A stretch of DNA of 45,516 bases from Streptomyces sp. NRRL F-5123 (GCF_000721495.1 NZ_JOHY01000078.1:1-45516); one strand, 5' to 3'. Positions 21,861 through 32,050 are shown, counted from the first letter of the stretch. Program-made: numbers and translations. The notes: a model not told the origin generated them from the letters alone.

Positions 21861-24740
21861 TCACCGGAGGTCGCCCGCCGCGCAGGCGTCCTCCAGTGCG
21901 GCGAGCCCCGCCAGGCACTCCTGCTCGCGCTGCGGCAGGAGGTGGAAGCGGGCCAGGTCGAGGCAGGCCTGCCAGCACTCGCGGGCGGCCTCCCACTCGC
22001 CGAAGTGGTGGTGGACGCGGGCGGTCGTGGCCAGGCAGTCGGCCTCGCCGCCGTGGTCGCCCAACTGCCGCCGGATGGCGAGGGCTTCGTCGAGCGCGGC
22101 GAAGGCCTCGGCCCGCTCGCCGAGGTGCTGGAGCGCGGCGCCGTAGTTCGTCAGCAGGGTCGCCAGCGCGGTCGGCCGGCCCAGCGCGCGCAGCAGCCCC
22201 AGGCGGCGGCGCTGGTGTTCGACGGCCCCGGCGTAGTCGCCGGCGAGCTGGAGCGCGTCGGCGATCCGGCCCAGGACCAGGGACTCGCTGCCGGGCACGT
22301 CCACCTCCCGGTAGAGCTCCTGGGAGCGCAGCGCGTACGCGAGCCCGGGCCCGGCCCGTCCGGCCTGGACGTGCAGCGCGGAGAGGTTGCCGAGGATGGA
22401 CGCCTGGGCGGTGATGTCCCCGGCCTGCTCGAAGAGTTCGAGGGCGATGCCGAGGTTCTCCAGGCACTCCTCGTTGCGGTAGGCCATGCCGTGCGCGACG
22501 GCGATCCGCCGGTAGAGCCAGGCCTGTCCCACCGTGTCGCCCTGCGCGACGGCGATGTCCAGCGCGCTGCGCAGTGCCGCGTCCCAGATGCCCGTCCACC
22601 AGTAGGTGTCGCCGTAGCCGAAGAGGCCGACGGCCAGCCGCCAGGCGATGTCGGAGCGGCCGAGGGCGCCCGCCCGGGTGATCGCGTGCTGGATCGCGGG
22701 GAGTTCGCGGACGTACCAGGCGAGCGCCTCGTGCGCGTCGGCGAAGGGCGGCGGCAGCGCGGTGGGCGGTCCGGGCAGCGGCGGGGGCGGCTGCGTCTCG
22801 CCGACGGATATCGCCGAGGCGCTCTCCACCGCCGCCACGTACCAGGTGAGCAGCCGCAGTTCGGCCCGCGTGCGCGACTCGGCGGGCTCCTCCGCACGCA
22901 GCCGCTCGGCCGCGTACTCGCCGAGCAGGTCGTGCATGCCGTACCGCTCGGGCGCCGGGCTCTGCAGGAGGTGGACGTCGGTGAGCTGGTCCAGCAGCCG
23001 GGCGGTGTCGCGGACGGGCAGGGCGAGCAGCGCGGCGGCCGAGTGCGGGGTCACCTCGTGCTCGGGCCAGACGCCCAGCAGGCGGAAGGCGCGGGCGACG
23101 GCCCGCTCGGGCGGCAGGTCGCTGTCGCGCATCGCGACGTAGCTCATGCCGATCGTGGCCTCGACGTCCAGGCTGCCGACGGTCAGTTCGGGCAGCCGCC
23201 CGGTGCCGGACGACAGCCGGCGGGCGAGCAGCGACAGCGGCCAGCCGGGCCGGGAGGCGAGCCGCCCGCCGACGACGCTGAGCGCGAGCGGCAGCCCGCC
23301 GCACCGCGCCAGGATCTCGGCGGCGGCCTCCGGCTCCTCCAGGACGCGCTCGCTCCCGCACAGCGCGGCCAGCAGCACCTCCTGGTCGGCGGAGGTGAGC
23401 GGCGCCAGCGGCAGCAGCACCGCGGCCGGCAGGTCGGTGAGGGTGTGCCGGCTGGTGACCACGACCGCGCAGCCGCCGCTGCCCGGCAGCAGCGGCAGGA
23501 CCTGCGCGGCGTCCCGCGCGTTGTCCAGCACCAGCAGCATCCGGCGGTGGGCGAGGACCGTGCGGAAGAGCGCGGCGCAGTCGTCCATGTCGCCGGGCAG
23601 CGACTCCTCGCGCACCCCCAGGTCGGACAGGAAGCGGACGAGCAGGTCGCGCGGGCTGCGGCGGCCGCCGGGGCCGAATCCGCGCAGGTCGGCGTAGAGC
23701 TGCCCGTCGGGGTAGTCCGCGTGCAGCAGGTGCGCGACGTGGACGGTGAGCGCGGTCTTGCCGACGCCGCCCATTCCCGAGACGACGACCGGGCGGGGTG
23801 CCCTGCCGGGAGCGTCCCCGCCGGGGGCGGCGCCGGGGCGCAGCAGCGCGGTGAGGCGGGCGACCTCGGCGTCCCGCCCGGTGAACAGGCCCGCGTCGGC
23901 CGGGAGTTGGTGCAGCGGCCGGAAAGCGGGGGCGGGCGGCTCCGCGGGCTCCCGCGCCGGTACGGGCGGGGGTACGTCCGCGGGGGCGTCCGCGGCCAGC
24001 ACCTCCTGGTACGCCGCCCGTACCGCCGCCGACGGGTCGACGCCCAACTCCTCGGCGAGCGTGGCCCGCAGCCGCGCGTACACCTCCAGCGCCTCCGCCT
24101 GCCGGTGGGCGCCGTGCAGCGCCAGCATCAACTGCCGGTGGAAGGCCTCGCGGAGCGGGTGCTCGGCGGCAAGTGCCGTGAGCCGGCCGATGAGTTCGGA
24201 GCGGCGGCCCAGCGCGAGCTGCGCGTCGAAGCCCCACTCCAGCGCCTGCAGCCGGGCCTCGGCCAGTTGCCGCACCACCGGCAACTGCGGTTCCGCGTCG
24301 GCGAATTCGGGGAGGTCGGCGAGCGGCCCGCCGCGCCACAGGGCGAGCGCCGCGGCGCTCTGCTCCGCCGCCGCGTCCCAGTCTTGCCGCAGGTGCGCGG
24401 CGCGGGCGGCGTCCACGTGCCCCTGGAAGACCTCGACGTCGAACTCGCCCTCGGCGACGTGCAGCCGGTAGCCGTGCGGCACCGCGGTGATGCGCTGCGG
24501 CTCCTCGCCGAGGAAGGCGAGCTGCCGCCGCAGCCGCGTCAGATGGTTGAAGAGGGAGGCGTCGGCGGTGGCCGGCGGGCGGGCGCCCCACAGCGCCTCC
24601 TTGAGCGCGTCCTTCGACACCGTCCGGTTGGCCGCCAGCAGGAGTGCGGCGAGCAGGATGCGGACCTTGTGGCCGCCGACCGCCCGCTCCTGCGTCCCGT
24701 CGTGCACCAGCAGCGGCCCCAGCAGCCCGAACGTCGGCAT
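21861..24740 (-). CDS. AfsR/SARP-type regulator (BTAD, NB-ARC, TPR)
   Basis: A 959-aa multidomain activator. Residues 1-95 form an OmpR-like winged helix (MPTFGLLGPLLVHDG, SLFNHLTRLRRQL). Residues 100-250 are the bacterial transcriptional activation domain (FQGHVDAARAAHLRQDW, ARLRATLAEELGVDPS). An NB-ARC ATPase follows, with Walker A SGMGGVGKTAL near residue 326 and Walker B MLLVLDNA, then C-terminal TPR helices (about 700-950). This is the AfsR layout of Streptomyces secondary-metabolism regulators, but sequence identity to AfsR itself is not claimed. AAGGGGGCACG precedes the ATG at 24740. No biosynthetic cluster is adjacent, so its target is unknown. SARP-like 11-bp repeats lie just past its 3' end. 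Confidence 0.88.
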   Translation of the reverse strand: MPTFGLLGPLLVHDGTQERAVGGHKVRILLAALLLAANRTVSKDALKEALWGARPPATADASLFNHLTRLRRQLAFLGEEPQRITAVPHGYRLHVAEGEFDVEVFQGHVDAARAAHLRQDWDAAAEQSAAALALWRGGPLADLPEFADAEPQLPVVRQLAEARLQALEWGFDAQLALGRRSELIGRLTALAAEHPLREAFHRQLMLALHGAHRQAEALEVYARLRATLAEELGVDPSAAVRAAYQEVLAADAPADVPPPVPAREPAEPPAPAFRPLHQLPADAGLFTGRDAEVARLTALLRPGAAPGGDAPGRAPRPVVVSGMGGVGKTALTVHVAHLLHADYPDGQLYADLRGFGPGGRRSPRDLLVRFLSDLGVREESLPGDMDDCAALFRTVLAHRRMLLVLDNARDAAQVLPLLPGSGGCAVVVTSRHTLTDLPAAVLLPLAPLTSADQEVLLAALCGSERVLEEPEAAAEILARCGGLPLALSVVGGRLASRPGWPLSLLARRLSSGTGRLPELTVGSLDVEATIGMSYVAMRDSDLPPERAVARAFRLLGVWPEHEVTPHSAAALLALPVRDTARLLDQLTDVHLLQSPAPERYGMHDLLGEYAAERLRAEEPAESRTRAELRLLTWYVAAVESASAISVGETQPPPPLPGPPTALPPPFADAHEALAWYVRELPAIQHAITRAGALGRSDIAWRLAVGLFGYGDTYWWTGIWDAALRSALDIAVAQGDTVGQAWLYRRIAVAHGMAYRNEECLENLGIALELFEQAGDITAQASILGNLSALHVQAGRAGPGLAYALRSQELYREVDVPGSESLVLGRIADALQLAGDYAGAVEHQRRRLGLLRALGRPTALATLLTNYGAALQHLGERAEAFAALDEALAIRRQLGDHGGEADCLATTARVHHHFGEWEAARECWQACLDLARFHLLPQREQECLAGLAALEDACAAGDLR

Positions 24741-24960
24741 CGTGCCCCCTTACCTGCGGACATTCTAGGCGCACCGGCACCCGCCGCCCCGGTGGCGCCG
24801 CAGCGGCCCGGCCCCGGTCCGCCCGCGGCGCGGGCGGGGCGGGCGCGAGGGGGGCCGCCTTTCGCGGGGCAGCGGACGGCAGGCTTCCGCGCAGCCCGTG
24901 CGCCAACGGCACCGGCGGCGTCAACGCCCGCGTGGCGGCGGGCCCGCGCCGGAACACCTA

Positions 24961-25054
24961 GTGCTGTGACCGGGAGGGTTCACCGGCTTGCGACGCCCGG
25001 CACGGCACCTCGCTGCGTTGCCGCATCGACCGAGTAGGGCCCACTACGAGGCCG
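24961..25054. mobile_element. Half copy of the 160-bp MITE
   Basis: These 94 bp are identical, in inverse orientation, to 4685-4778 of the complete MITE, from the terminal GTGCTGTGACC inward past the central GTAGGGCCCACTAC region. The other end is missing and the sequence diverges at 25055. The flank on the terminal side is again CTAG (24958-24961). It sits 15 bp after the stop of the MerR gene. Positions 24741-24957 contain no supported gene. Confidence 0.85.
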
Positions 25055-25069
25055 GACCCGCCCCCCGCG

Positions 25070-25426
25070 TCACCCGACGAGCGCGCGGGCCGAGGCGTCG
25101 AGGATGCCGCCGAGGGCGGCGCGGGCGCGGGTGAGGTCGTCGATGCGGGAGTCCATGGCGGTGAGCTGGTCGCGGAGGTGGTCCAGGACGCACGCCTGGA
25201 CCTCGGTGCCGTCGCCCGCGAAGCACGGCATGAGGTCGCGGATGACGCGGGTGGGCAGCCCGGCGGCGAGCAGCGTACGGACCCGGGCCACGGCGGCGGG
25301 GGCCTCGGGGCCGTAGTGCCGGTGCCCGCCGCTGCTGCGGCGGGAGGCGAGCAGGCCCTGCTCCTCGTAATAGCGCAGCAGGCGTACGGCCACGCCCGTC
25401 TCACGGGAGAGCTCGCCGATCCTCAT
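25070..25426 (-). CDS. MerR-family regulator
   Basis: A 118-aa regulator with the classical MerR N-terminus, MRIGELSRETGVAVRLLRYYEEQGLL, the wing with HRHYG, and a dimerisation coiled coil (QACVLDHLRDQLTAMDSRIDDLTRARAAL). The effector region is short and no metal-binding cysteine cluster is present. GAGGTGGG precedes the ATG at 25426. It is divergent, with 63 bp between starts, from a monooxygenase-domain gene that it probably controls. Confidence 0.87.
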   Translation of the reverse strand: MRIGELSRETGVAVRLLRYYEEQGLLASRRSSGGHRHYGPEAPAAVARVRTLLAAGLPTRVIRDLMPCFAGDGTEVQACVLDHLRDQLTAMDSRIDDLTRARAALGGILDASARALVG

Positions 25427-25451
25427 GTGACCCACCTCACGGCACCGCGGC

Positions 25452-25480
25452 TTGAACCTCACACTGATGGCACATTCTAC
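25452..25480 (+). promoter_or_regulatory. Promoter between MerR and the monooxygenase gene
   Basis: TTGAAC (25452-25457) and TTCTAC (25475-25480) with a 17-bp spacer lie in the 63-bp divergent gap. A MerR protein would be expected to bind between these elements. The boxes are only approximate matches. Confidence 0.4.
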
Positions 25481-25489
25481 GGTGGCCGC

Positions 25490-25840
25490 ATGACGACCTC
25501 AGCGAACGCCCAAGTCCCCGTCTCCCTCTACGGATTCCTCACCCCGAAGCCCGGCCACCACGACACCCTCGGCCGGCTCCTGCGGGATCTCGTCGAGCCG
25601 TCCCGCACACACGCGGGCAGCCTCGAATACCACCTGCACACCCAGGACGACGGCCGCTTCTTCCTCTATGAGGTCTGGCGCTCGCAGGCCGACCTCGACC
25701 GCCACAACGCGACCCCCCTGCTGCGCGCCTTCCTGACCGCACTCCCCCAGCACCTCGCCGCCCCGGTCGAGGGCTACACGGGCACGATGCTCAGCCCCTA
25801 CCCCTCCCCGGCCGTGCCGCAGACGCCGGTCAGCCGCTGA
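25490..25840 (+). CDS. Antibiotic biosynthesis monooxygenase (ABM) domain protein
   Basis: A 116-aa ferredoxin-like ABM-fold protein: VSLYGFLTPKPGHHDTLGRLLRDLVEPSRTHAGSLEYHLHTQDDGRFFLYEVWRSQADLDRHNATPLLRAF. The E-Y-x-L, F-x-x-Y-E-x-W and H pattern is that of YgiN/ABM proteins, which act without cofactor on quinols or serve as stress proteins. The ATG is at 25490. Divergent transcription from a MerR gene suggests induction by a small molecule. Confidence 0.85.
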   Translation: MTTSANAQVPVSLYGFLTPKPGHHDTLGRLLRDLVEPSRTHAGSLEYHLHTQDDGRFFLYEVWRSQADLDRHNATPLLRAFLTALPQHLAAPVEGYTGTMLSPYPSPAVPQTPVSR

Positions 25841-25899
25841 CCGGCGCCGCGCGCAGGACGGCGAATGCCGCGTCGACCAGCAGGGCGAGCCGCACCGCC

Positions 25900-26448
25900 T
25901 CATGCGCAGGGCAGCAGCCCCGCCGTCTCCAGCCCGAACCCGAAGGGCTCCGGAATACGAAGCCCCTCACCGAAGTCGGCGTCCTCCCGGCGGTGGTACT
26001 TCCCGCCGCCGGGAAGGCTGAAGAGGGTGACGGTCTTGAGCCGGGCGTCGACCACGAGATACAGCGGAATCCCCATCACCGGATAGTCCCTGACCTTGCC
26101 CACCCAGTCGTTCTCCGGATTCGACGGCGACACCAGCTCGACCGCGACGATCGCGGCCTCGGCGGGCACCTGGTTGTCCGTGGTCTCCAGGACCTCCGCC
26201 GGCAGATAGGTCAGATCGGGATTGCGGCTCTTCCCCACACCGGGCGACACGAGGTCCGTGTTCTCGCTCGGCACCAGGTCAGCCGGGCAGTGCGCGTCGA
26301 ACTGCCGCCGCACCACGAGGAGATTGCGCTGATGGATCCCGGACGGGCCCACCATCATGACGATGGTGTCGCCGGAGATCTCCGCCTTGAACCCCTCCGG
26401 CAGATTCCGGCGGGCCTCTTCGAGCAGTGCGAAACGCTGCGGGTCCAT
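25900..26448 (-). CDS. Uma2-family (DUF820) restriction-endonuclease-like protein
   Basis: A 182-aa PD-(D/E)XK-fold protein. The core is visible as NPDLTYLP, AAIVAVELVSPSNPENDWVGKVRDYPVMGIPLYLVVD, with the catalytic D, E and K-like positions in the usual order, then the late VTLFSLPGGGKY strand. Such genes are very numerous in Streptomyces and cyanobacteria and their role is unknown. GGGAGGC lies ten bases before the ATG at 26448. It converges with the ABM gene. Confidence 0.88.
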   Translation of the reverse strand: MDPQRFALLEEARRNLPEGFKAEISGDTIVMMVGPSGIHQRNLLVVRRQFDAHCPADLVPSENTDLVSPGVGKSRNPDLTYLPAEVLETTDNQVPAEAAIVAVELVSPSNPENDWVGKVRDYPVMGIPLYLVVDARLKTVTLFSLPGGGKYHRREDADFGEGLRIPEPFGFGLETAGLLPCA

Positions 26449-26722
26449 ACTGCCGCGCCTCCCAGGAGCGAGCCGAGCGGTCTCCCAGCGTAACCGGCCG
26501 CACGCGGCCGGACCGGGCGGCGGCGACGCGCGGCCGGGTGCCCGCGGGGACGAGCCCCGCGGGGGGTTACCCCCACCCCCTTTCCGGTTGGCCGCCCCAG
26601 CGCCCCGGGCCGTGCCGCTGGGGCATCGTGAGCTGCGCGGGAGGGAGGTTCCGGCCCCCCGCTACCGGTGGCCGCACGCCGTGGTTGCCGGGCTCATGGC
26701 GGGACGGACACGGGGAGAAGAC

Positions 26723-27910
26723 ATGATCACGCACAGGCGCGCGCTGGGTGGGGCCCTCGCACTGGCCGTGGCGGCCGGCATCGTGGCGGGCACGCTGCCG
26801 GCGAACGCCGCGGCCGCCGCACCGGCGGGCCGAACGGCGGCCGCGCAGTCCGGGCGTGCCGCCGGGGACGCCGAACTGCGGGCGATCCTGCAGCGGCTGA
26901 CGACCGTCGACGGCGGCCCCGGCGCCCTCGTCGAGGTGCGGGACCGGCGCGGGCGCTCGGTGCTCACCAGCGGGGTCGCGGACGTGCGGACCCAGGCGCC
27001 GATGCGCGGCGACAGCACGTTCCGGATCGGCAGCATGACCAAGCCGTTCGTGGCGACGGTCGTGCTGCAACTCGTGGGCGAGCACCGCGTGGTGCTGGAC
27101 GCCCCGGTGGAGCGCTACCTGCCCGGCGTGGTCCGCGGCCCGGGTGGCGACGGGCGGGTGATCACCGTACGGCAACTGCTCCAGCACACCAGCGGACTGC
27201 CCGACTACCTCGACTTCCTCGATCCGCTGAGCATCCTGAGCGACCCGCTCGCCCACCACGACACCCGGGACCTGGTGGACCTCGCCCTCGCCCAGCCTCC
27301 GGCCTTCCCGGCCCCCGGCGGCGGCTGGGACTACTCCAACACCAACTACCTGCTGGCCGGCATGATCATCGAGAAGGTGACCGGCCACCCCTACGGCGAG
27401 GAGATCCGCCGCCGCATCATCGCCCCGCTCGGCCTGACCGCGACCTCCGTGCCGGACGACGCCTCGGCGATCCCCGGCCCGCACCCGCGCGGCTACGTGC
27501 GGCCCGGCGCGGACGCCCCGCTGCTGGACGCCACCGCGATCAACCCGTCGGTCGCGGGCGCGTCCGGCGCGATGATCTCCAGCGCGGGCGATCTCGACCG
27601 CTTCCTGGCCGCGCTGCTGGGCGGCCGTCTTCTGCGGCCCGCGCAGCTGGCGGAGATGACGGCGGTCCGCGCCACCGGGGACGCCGGCCGCGCGTACGGC
27701 CTCGGCCTGGAGCGCCGGACGCTGCCCTGCGGCGGCACCTACTGGGGCCACGGCGGCGACATCTTCGGCTACGAGACCGCGGGCGGCGCCACCGCCGACG
27801 GCCGCCAGGCCACCGTCATGGTGAACGTCGACCCGGGCGGCACGGACGCGCAGGACGACGACATGCGGGCCGCCGTCGAGACGGCCCTGTGCGCGGACCC
27901 CCGCGCCTGA
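26723..27910 (+). CDS. Secreted serine hydrolase (class C beta-lactamase / DD-peptidase family)
   Basis: A 395-aa exported protein. The signal peptide (MITHRRALGGALALAVAAGIVAGTLPANA) is followed by the beta-lactamase-like domain with all three motifs: SMTK (SxxK, nucleophile Ser), YSNTNY (YxN) and HGG near the C-terminus (HxG). This set fits D-alanyl-D-alanine carboxypeptidases such as the R61 type, or esterases, more than true beta-lactamases. GGGGAGA precedes the ATG at 26723. It converges with a TetR gene only 15 bp away. Confidence 0.87.
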   Translation: MITHRRALGGALALAVAAGIVAGTLPANAAAAAPAGRTAAAQSGRAAGDAELRAILQRLTTVDGGPGALVEVRDRRGRSVLTSGVADVRTQAPMRGDSTFRIGSMTKPFVATVVLQLVGEHRVVLDAPVERYLPGVVRGPGGDGRVITVRQLLQHTSGLPDYLDFLDPLSILSDPLAHHDTRDLVDLALAQPPAFPAPGGGWDYSNTNYLLAGMIIEKVTGHPYGEEIRRRIIAPLGLTATSVPDDASAIPGPHPRGYVRPGADAPLLDATAINPSVAGASGAMISSAGDLDRFLAALLGGRLLRPAQLAEMTAVRATGDAGRAYGLGLERRTLPCGGTYWGHGGDIFGYETAGGATADGRQATVMVNVDPGGTDAQDDDMRAAVETALCADPRA

Positions 27911-27925
27911 CGGGCGCGGGGCGGG

Positions 27926-28624
27926 TCAGCCCGCCGAGCGCGGGGCGTAGCCGTGGAGGAAGCACCGCACCCCGGCGGTGACCATCGCGCGGCAGGCGGC
28001 GGGGTCGGCCAGGTCCGTGTGGTCGGTGAAGTTGTCGGCGGAGACGAGCAGCATGAGGTGGCCGGCCGCACGCAGGGGGTCGTCGATCGTCAGGTCGCCG
28101 CGGATGGCGAGGGCGCTCAGGCGGTCGGCGAGGGCGCGGCGGGTGCGGAGGGGCCCGGTCTCGAGCCAGAGGTCCAGCGCGGCGGGCGGGATGTGCTCGG
28201 TCTCGGCGCGGACCTGGCGGACGAGGGCGAAGTGCGGGGCGAGGTCGGAGGAGAGCACGCCGAGCCAGGCCAGCCCGAATTCGGTGAGGTCCTGTTCGAG
28301 GTCGGCGACCTTGCCCAGGTGGCGGTCGATGAAGTCGATCATCGTGTCGGCGGCGCGCCGTGTGCTCTCCTGGATGACCGTCCGGAAAAGCTCGGCCTTG
28401 TCCGTGAAGTGGTTGTAGATGGTGCGGTTGGACACGCCCGCCTCCGCGGCGATCGCGTCCAGGCTCGCCCGCGTGTAGCCGTCGCGGGCGAACAGCGTCA
28501 GCGCGCCCGCCACGATCGCCCGCCGCTTGTCGGGCTGCCCGGCCGGCTTCCTCCTGGTCACCGCCCCACCCGCGGATCCGGCGGAGCCGTCCTCCGCCGC
28601 ACTCGAACTCTTCTTCTCCGTCAC
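27926..28624 (-). CDS. TetR-family repressor
   Basis: A 232-aa regulator with a flexible N-terminal tail of 30 residues, then the TetR helix-turn-helix (RRAIVAGALTLFARDGYTRASLDAIAAEAGVSNRTIYNHFTDKAELF) and a helical ligand domain of the AcrR C-terminal type (HLMLLVSADNFTDHTDL). It starts with GTG at 28624. Two copies of CACCGATCGkTG lie in the divergent gap to the FMN reductase gene, so it probably represses both itself and the reductase/esterase-like pair. Confidence 0.88.
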   Translation of the reverse strand: MTEKKSSSAAEDGSAGSAGGAVTRRKPAGQPDKRRAIVAGALTLFARDGYTRASLDAIAAEAGVSNRTIYNHFTDKAELFRTVIQESTRRAADTMIDFIDRHLGKVADLEQDLTEFGLAWLGVLSSDLAPHFALVRQVRAETEHIPPAALDLWLETGPLRTRRALADRLSALAIRGDLTIDDPLRAAGHLMLLVSADNFTDHTDLADPAACRAMVTAGVRCFLHGYAPRSAG

Positions 28625-28658
28625 GCCGCCGAGGCTACTCCACCCGCAGCATCGATTA

Positions 28659-28712
28659 CACCGATCGTTGCAATTAATGCGGCAATCGATGTAGCGTCTA
28701 CACCGATCGGTG
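28659..28712. promoter_or_regulatory. Two operator sites for the TetR regulator
   Basis: CACCGATCGTTG (28659-28670) and the perfect palindrome CACCGATCGGTG (28701-28712) share 11 of 12 bases, extend to ACACCGATCG-TGCA at both sites, and are 42 bp apart. TTGCAA and GATGTAG between them could serve as promoter elements. Their place in the divergent gap makes them the natural targets of the TetR protein. Confidence 0.65.
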
Positions 28713-28743
28713 CAACACCATCCCTCCGCTGAGGAGCCCCGCC

Positions 28744-29340
28744 ATGACCAGGATCGGCATCATCGTCGGCACCACCCGCCCGGGCCGCCGCGGGCACGCC
28801 GTCGCGGAGTGGGTCGCCGCCGCGGCCGCCCGCCGCCACCCCGGGGTGGACTTCGAGATCGTCGACCTCGCCGGCTTCGGCCTGCCGCTGCTCGACGAGG
28901 AGCTGCCCGCCATGGCCGGCCGGTACGCCCACCCGCACACCCGGCGCTGGGCCGAGGCGATCGCCCGCCTCGACGGCTTCGTGTTCGTCACCCCCGAGTA
29001 CAACCACTCCGTCTCCGGTGCACTGAAGAACGCCCTGGACTTCCTGTACGCCGAGTGGAACGACAAGGCCGCCGGTGTGGTCAGCTACGGCGTGCAGGGC
29101 GGCACGCGCGCGGCCGAGCACCTGCGGCTGGTCCTGGCCGAGCTGCGGGTCGCCACCGTCCGCTCCCAGGTCGCGCTGTCCCTCCGGGACGACTTCACCG
29201 CCCCCGACCCCGCCGCGCCCGCCGTCGCAGCCGGGGTCGCCGCCGACCCGCACGCCCACGGCCCGCTCGGCGCCCTGCTGGACGACGTCCTGGCCTGGTC
29301 CCGGGCGCTGGAGCCGCTCCGCGAGGGGGTGCCCGCGTGA
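28744..29340 (+). CDS. NADPH-dependent FMN reductase family protein
   Basis: A 198-aa flavodoxin-fold reductase. The FMN phosphate loop GTTRPGRRGHAVAEW is at the N-terminus, and FVFVTPEYNHSVSGALKNALDFLYAEW is the signature loop that contacts the flavin. Length is typical of the NADPH:FMN or quinone reductase group. GAGGAGC lies before the ATG. The stop overlaps the GTG of the next gene (GTGA), so the two are translationally coupled, and both are under the divergent TetR regulator. Confidence 0.9.
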   Translation: MTRIGIIVGTTRPGRRGHAVAEWVAAAAARRHPGVDFEIVDLAGFGLPLLDEELPAMAGRYAHPHTRRWAEAIARLDGFVFVTPEYNHSVSGALKNALDFLYAEWNDKAAGVVSYGVQGGTRAAEHLRLVLAELRVATVRSQVALSLRDDFTAPDPAAPAVAAGVAADPHAHGPLGALLDDVLAWSRALEPLREGVPA

Positions 29341-30551
29341 CCGCCGCCGACCCCGGCCGTACGACAACGGAAACCCTCTCCCCCGCGGAGCTGGACGCGC
29401 TGGCCGCCGCCGTCGCGTCCGGCGCTCCCCGCGTCGCCGGGCTCGGCGAGTCCACCCGCTTCGCCCATGACACCTCGGCCCTCCGCGACCTGCTCTTCCG
29501 CCGCCTGGCCGGCGAGCACGGCTTCCGCGAGCTGGCCGTCCAGGACGACGCGGCCGCCGGCGCGCGGCTCGACGCGTACGCGAACGGCGGGCCGGGCACC
29601 GCCGCGAGCGCGCTGGACGGCGCCTGGCGGCCCTGGCGCACCGCCGAGACCGCGGCGGCCCTGGAATGGATCCGCGGCTTCAACCGGGCCCACCCCGACG
29701 ACCCCGTCCGCATCTTCGGCGTCAAGCCGGTCCAGGCGGGCCCGGCCGACTACGACGCCGTACTCGGCCACGTCAGCCGCACCGCCCCGGGGCGGCTGAC
29801 CGAACTGGCAGCCCACCTGGAGCCGATCCGTACCGCCCACGACATCGACGAGCACGTGCAGCGCGCCCGCGGCCTGCACCCCGGCCGCCCCTTCGCCGAG
29901 CACGCCCGCGACGCCCTCGCGCTCGTCACGGACCTGACAGCGGACGGGCCCGCCGACGAGCCCGCGGACGAGCCAGAGAAGGAGGCCGGAAAGGAGGCCG
30001 CCGCCCGCATGCGGCTGATCGCCGACTTCCACGAGCGCAGCGTCGCCGGCCGCGGCAACTACGCGGGCGACGCCGCCGCCTGGGCCGCGGCGATCGCGGA
30101 ACGGCAGCGCCGCACCGGGCGCCGCGTCGCCTACTGGGACGGCATCGCGCACACCTCCGCCGCCCCGGTCACCCTCGGCACGGCCCCCGAGCGGGGACCC
30201 GAGCCCACCGTCGGCAGCGCCCTGCGCGAGCGGTACGGCGCCGGCTACGTGTCGGTGGCGATCGGCTTCCACCACGGGGACCTCGGTGTCGCCGAGGTCC
30301 CCGCCCCGGCCCCGGAACGGCTCGACGCCCGGCTGTCCGCCGCGGCCCCCGGCAGCCCCGCGCACTGGCTCGACCTGCGCGCGCCGCACGAGCGCCGGGC
30401 GTGGTCGGGCCCCGCGACGGCCCGGGTCATCAGCGGCGTCTACACCCCGGCCCGCGACGCGGCCGAGCACCTCGCCGTCGCGTCGCTGCCCGACGCCTTC
30501 GACGTCCTGGTCCACCTGCACCGCGTCTCCGCGGTGCGGCGTCTGCCCTGA
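29337..30551 (+). CDS. Erythromycin esterase-like protein with altered active site
   Basis: A 404-aa protein of the Ere family: RVAGLGESTRFAHDTSALRDLLFRRLAGEHGFRELAVQDD near the start, a helical middle region, and GRRVAYWDGIAHTSAAPVTLG, SVGSALRERYGAGYVSVAIGFHHGD later. In true erythromycin esterases the first motif carries a catalytic His (GES-x-H-G) and the second an acidic residue; here they read GESTRFAH and LAVQD. The early His is therefore replaced, and macrolide hydrolysis is doubtful. It may belong to the broader family seen in many actinomycetes. The acidic insert near residue 205 (PADEPADEPEKEAGKEA) is variable sequence. The start overlaps the FMN reductase stop. Confidence 0.75.
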   Translation: MTAADPGRTTTETLSPAELDALAAAVASGAPRVAGLGESTRFAHDTSALRDLLFRRLAGEHGFRELAVQDDAAAGARLDAYANGGPGTAASALDGAWRPWRTAETAAALEWIRGFNRAHPDDPVRIFGVKPVQAGPADYDAVLGHVSRTAPGRLTELAAHLEPIRTAHDIDEHVQRARGLHPGRPFAEHARDALALVTDLTADGPADEPADEPEKEAGKEAAARMRLIADFHERSVAGRGNYAGDAAAWAAAIAERQRRTGRRVAYWDGIAHTSAAPVTLGTAPERGPEPTVGSALRERYGAGYVSVAIGFHHGDLGVAEVPAPAPERLDARLSAAAPGSPAHWLDLRAPHERRAWSGPATARVISGVYTPARDAAEHLAVASLPDAFDVLVHLHRVSAVRRLP

Positions 30552-30630
30552 CGGGCCGCCCCGGCCGCAATCCCCGGGCCCCGGCCGGACCGAGGCGCTA
30601 GAGTACGGGTGTGCGCCGCCAGGCCCGCCC

Positions 30631-30704
30631 GCCCTTGTAGCTCAGTCGGCCAGAGCACCTGTCTTGTAAACAGGGGGTCGTCGGTTCGAATCCGACCGGG
30701 GGCT
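30631..30704 (+). tRNA. tRNA-Thr (anticodon UGU)
   Basis: A complete 74-nt cloverleaf. The acceptor GCCCTTG pairs with CGGGGGC (two G-U), the D-arm is GCTC...GAGC, the anticodon stem CCTGT/ACAGG encloses the loop CTTGTAA with anticodon TGT, the variable region is GGGTC, and the T-arm is GTCGG-TTCGAAT-CCGAC. The discriminator is T and CCA is not encoded. Confidence 0.95.
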
Positions 30705-30925
30705 CGTACAGGAGGTTCCGCCCCACGCGGGCGGGGCCTCCTTCTGCGTCCGGGGGTGACGAAAAAGGCGCCCGGGGCCTGGTGACAAAAGGTGGAACGT
30801 GCAGGTAGCGTCACCGGGGAGTCCGCGTACCACCGGGCTCGACCATCGAAGCGGCACCGAAAAATCTGCTTCCTTTACTCGGATCGTCCGGCACGTTCCT
30901 GCCGGTGAAGGGATTGCGTACAACC

Positions 30926-32050
<1,125 letters not shown>

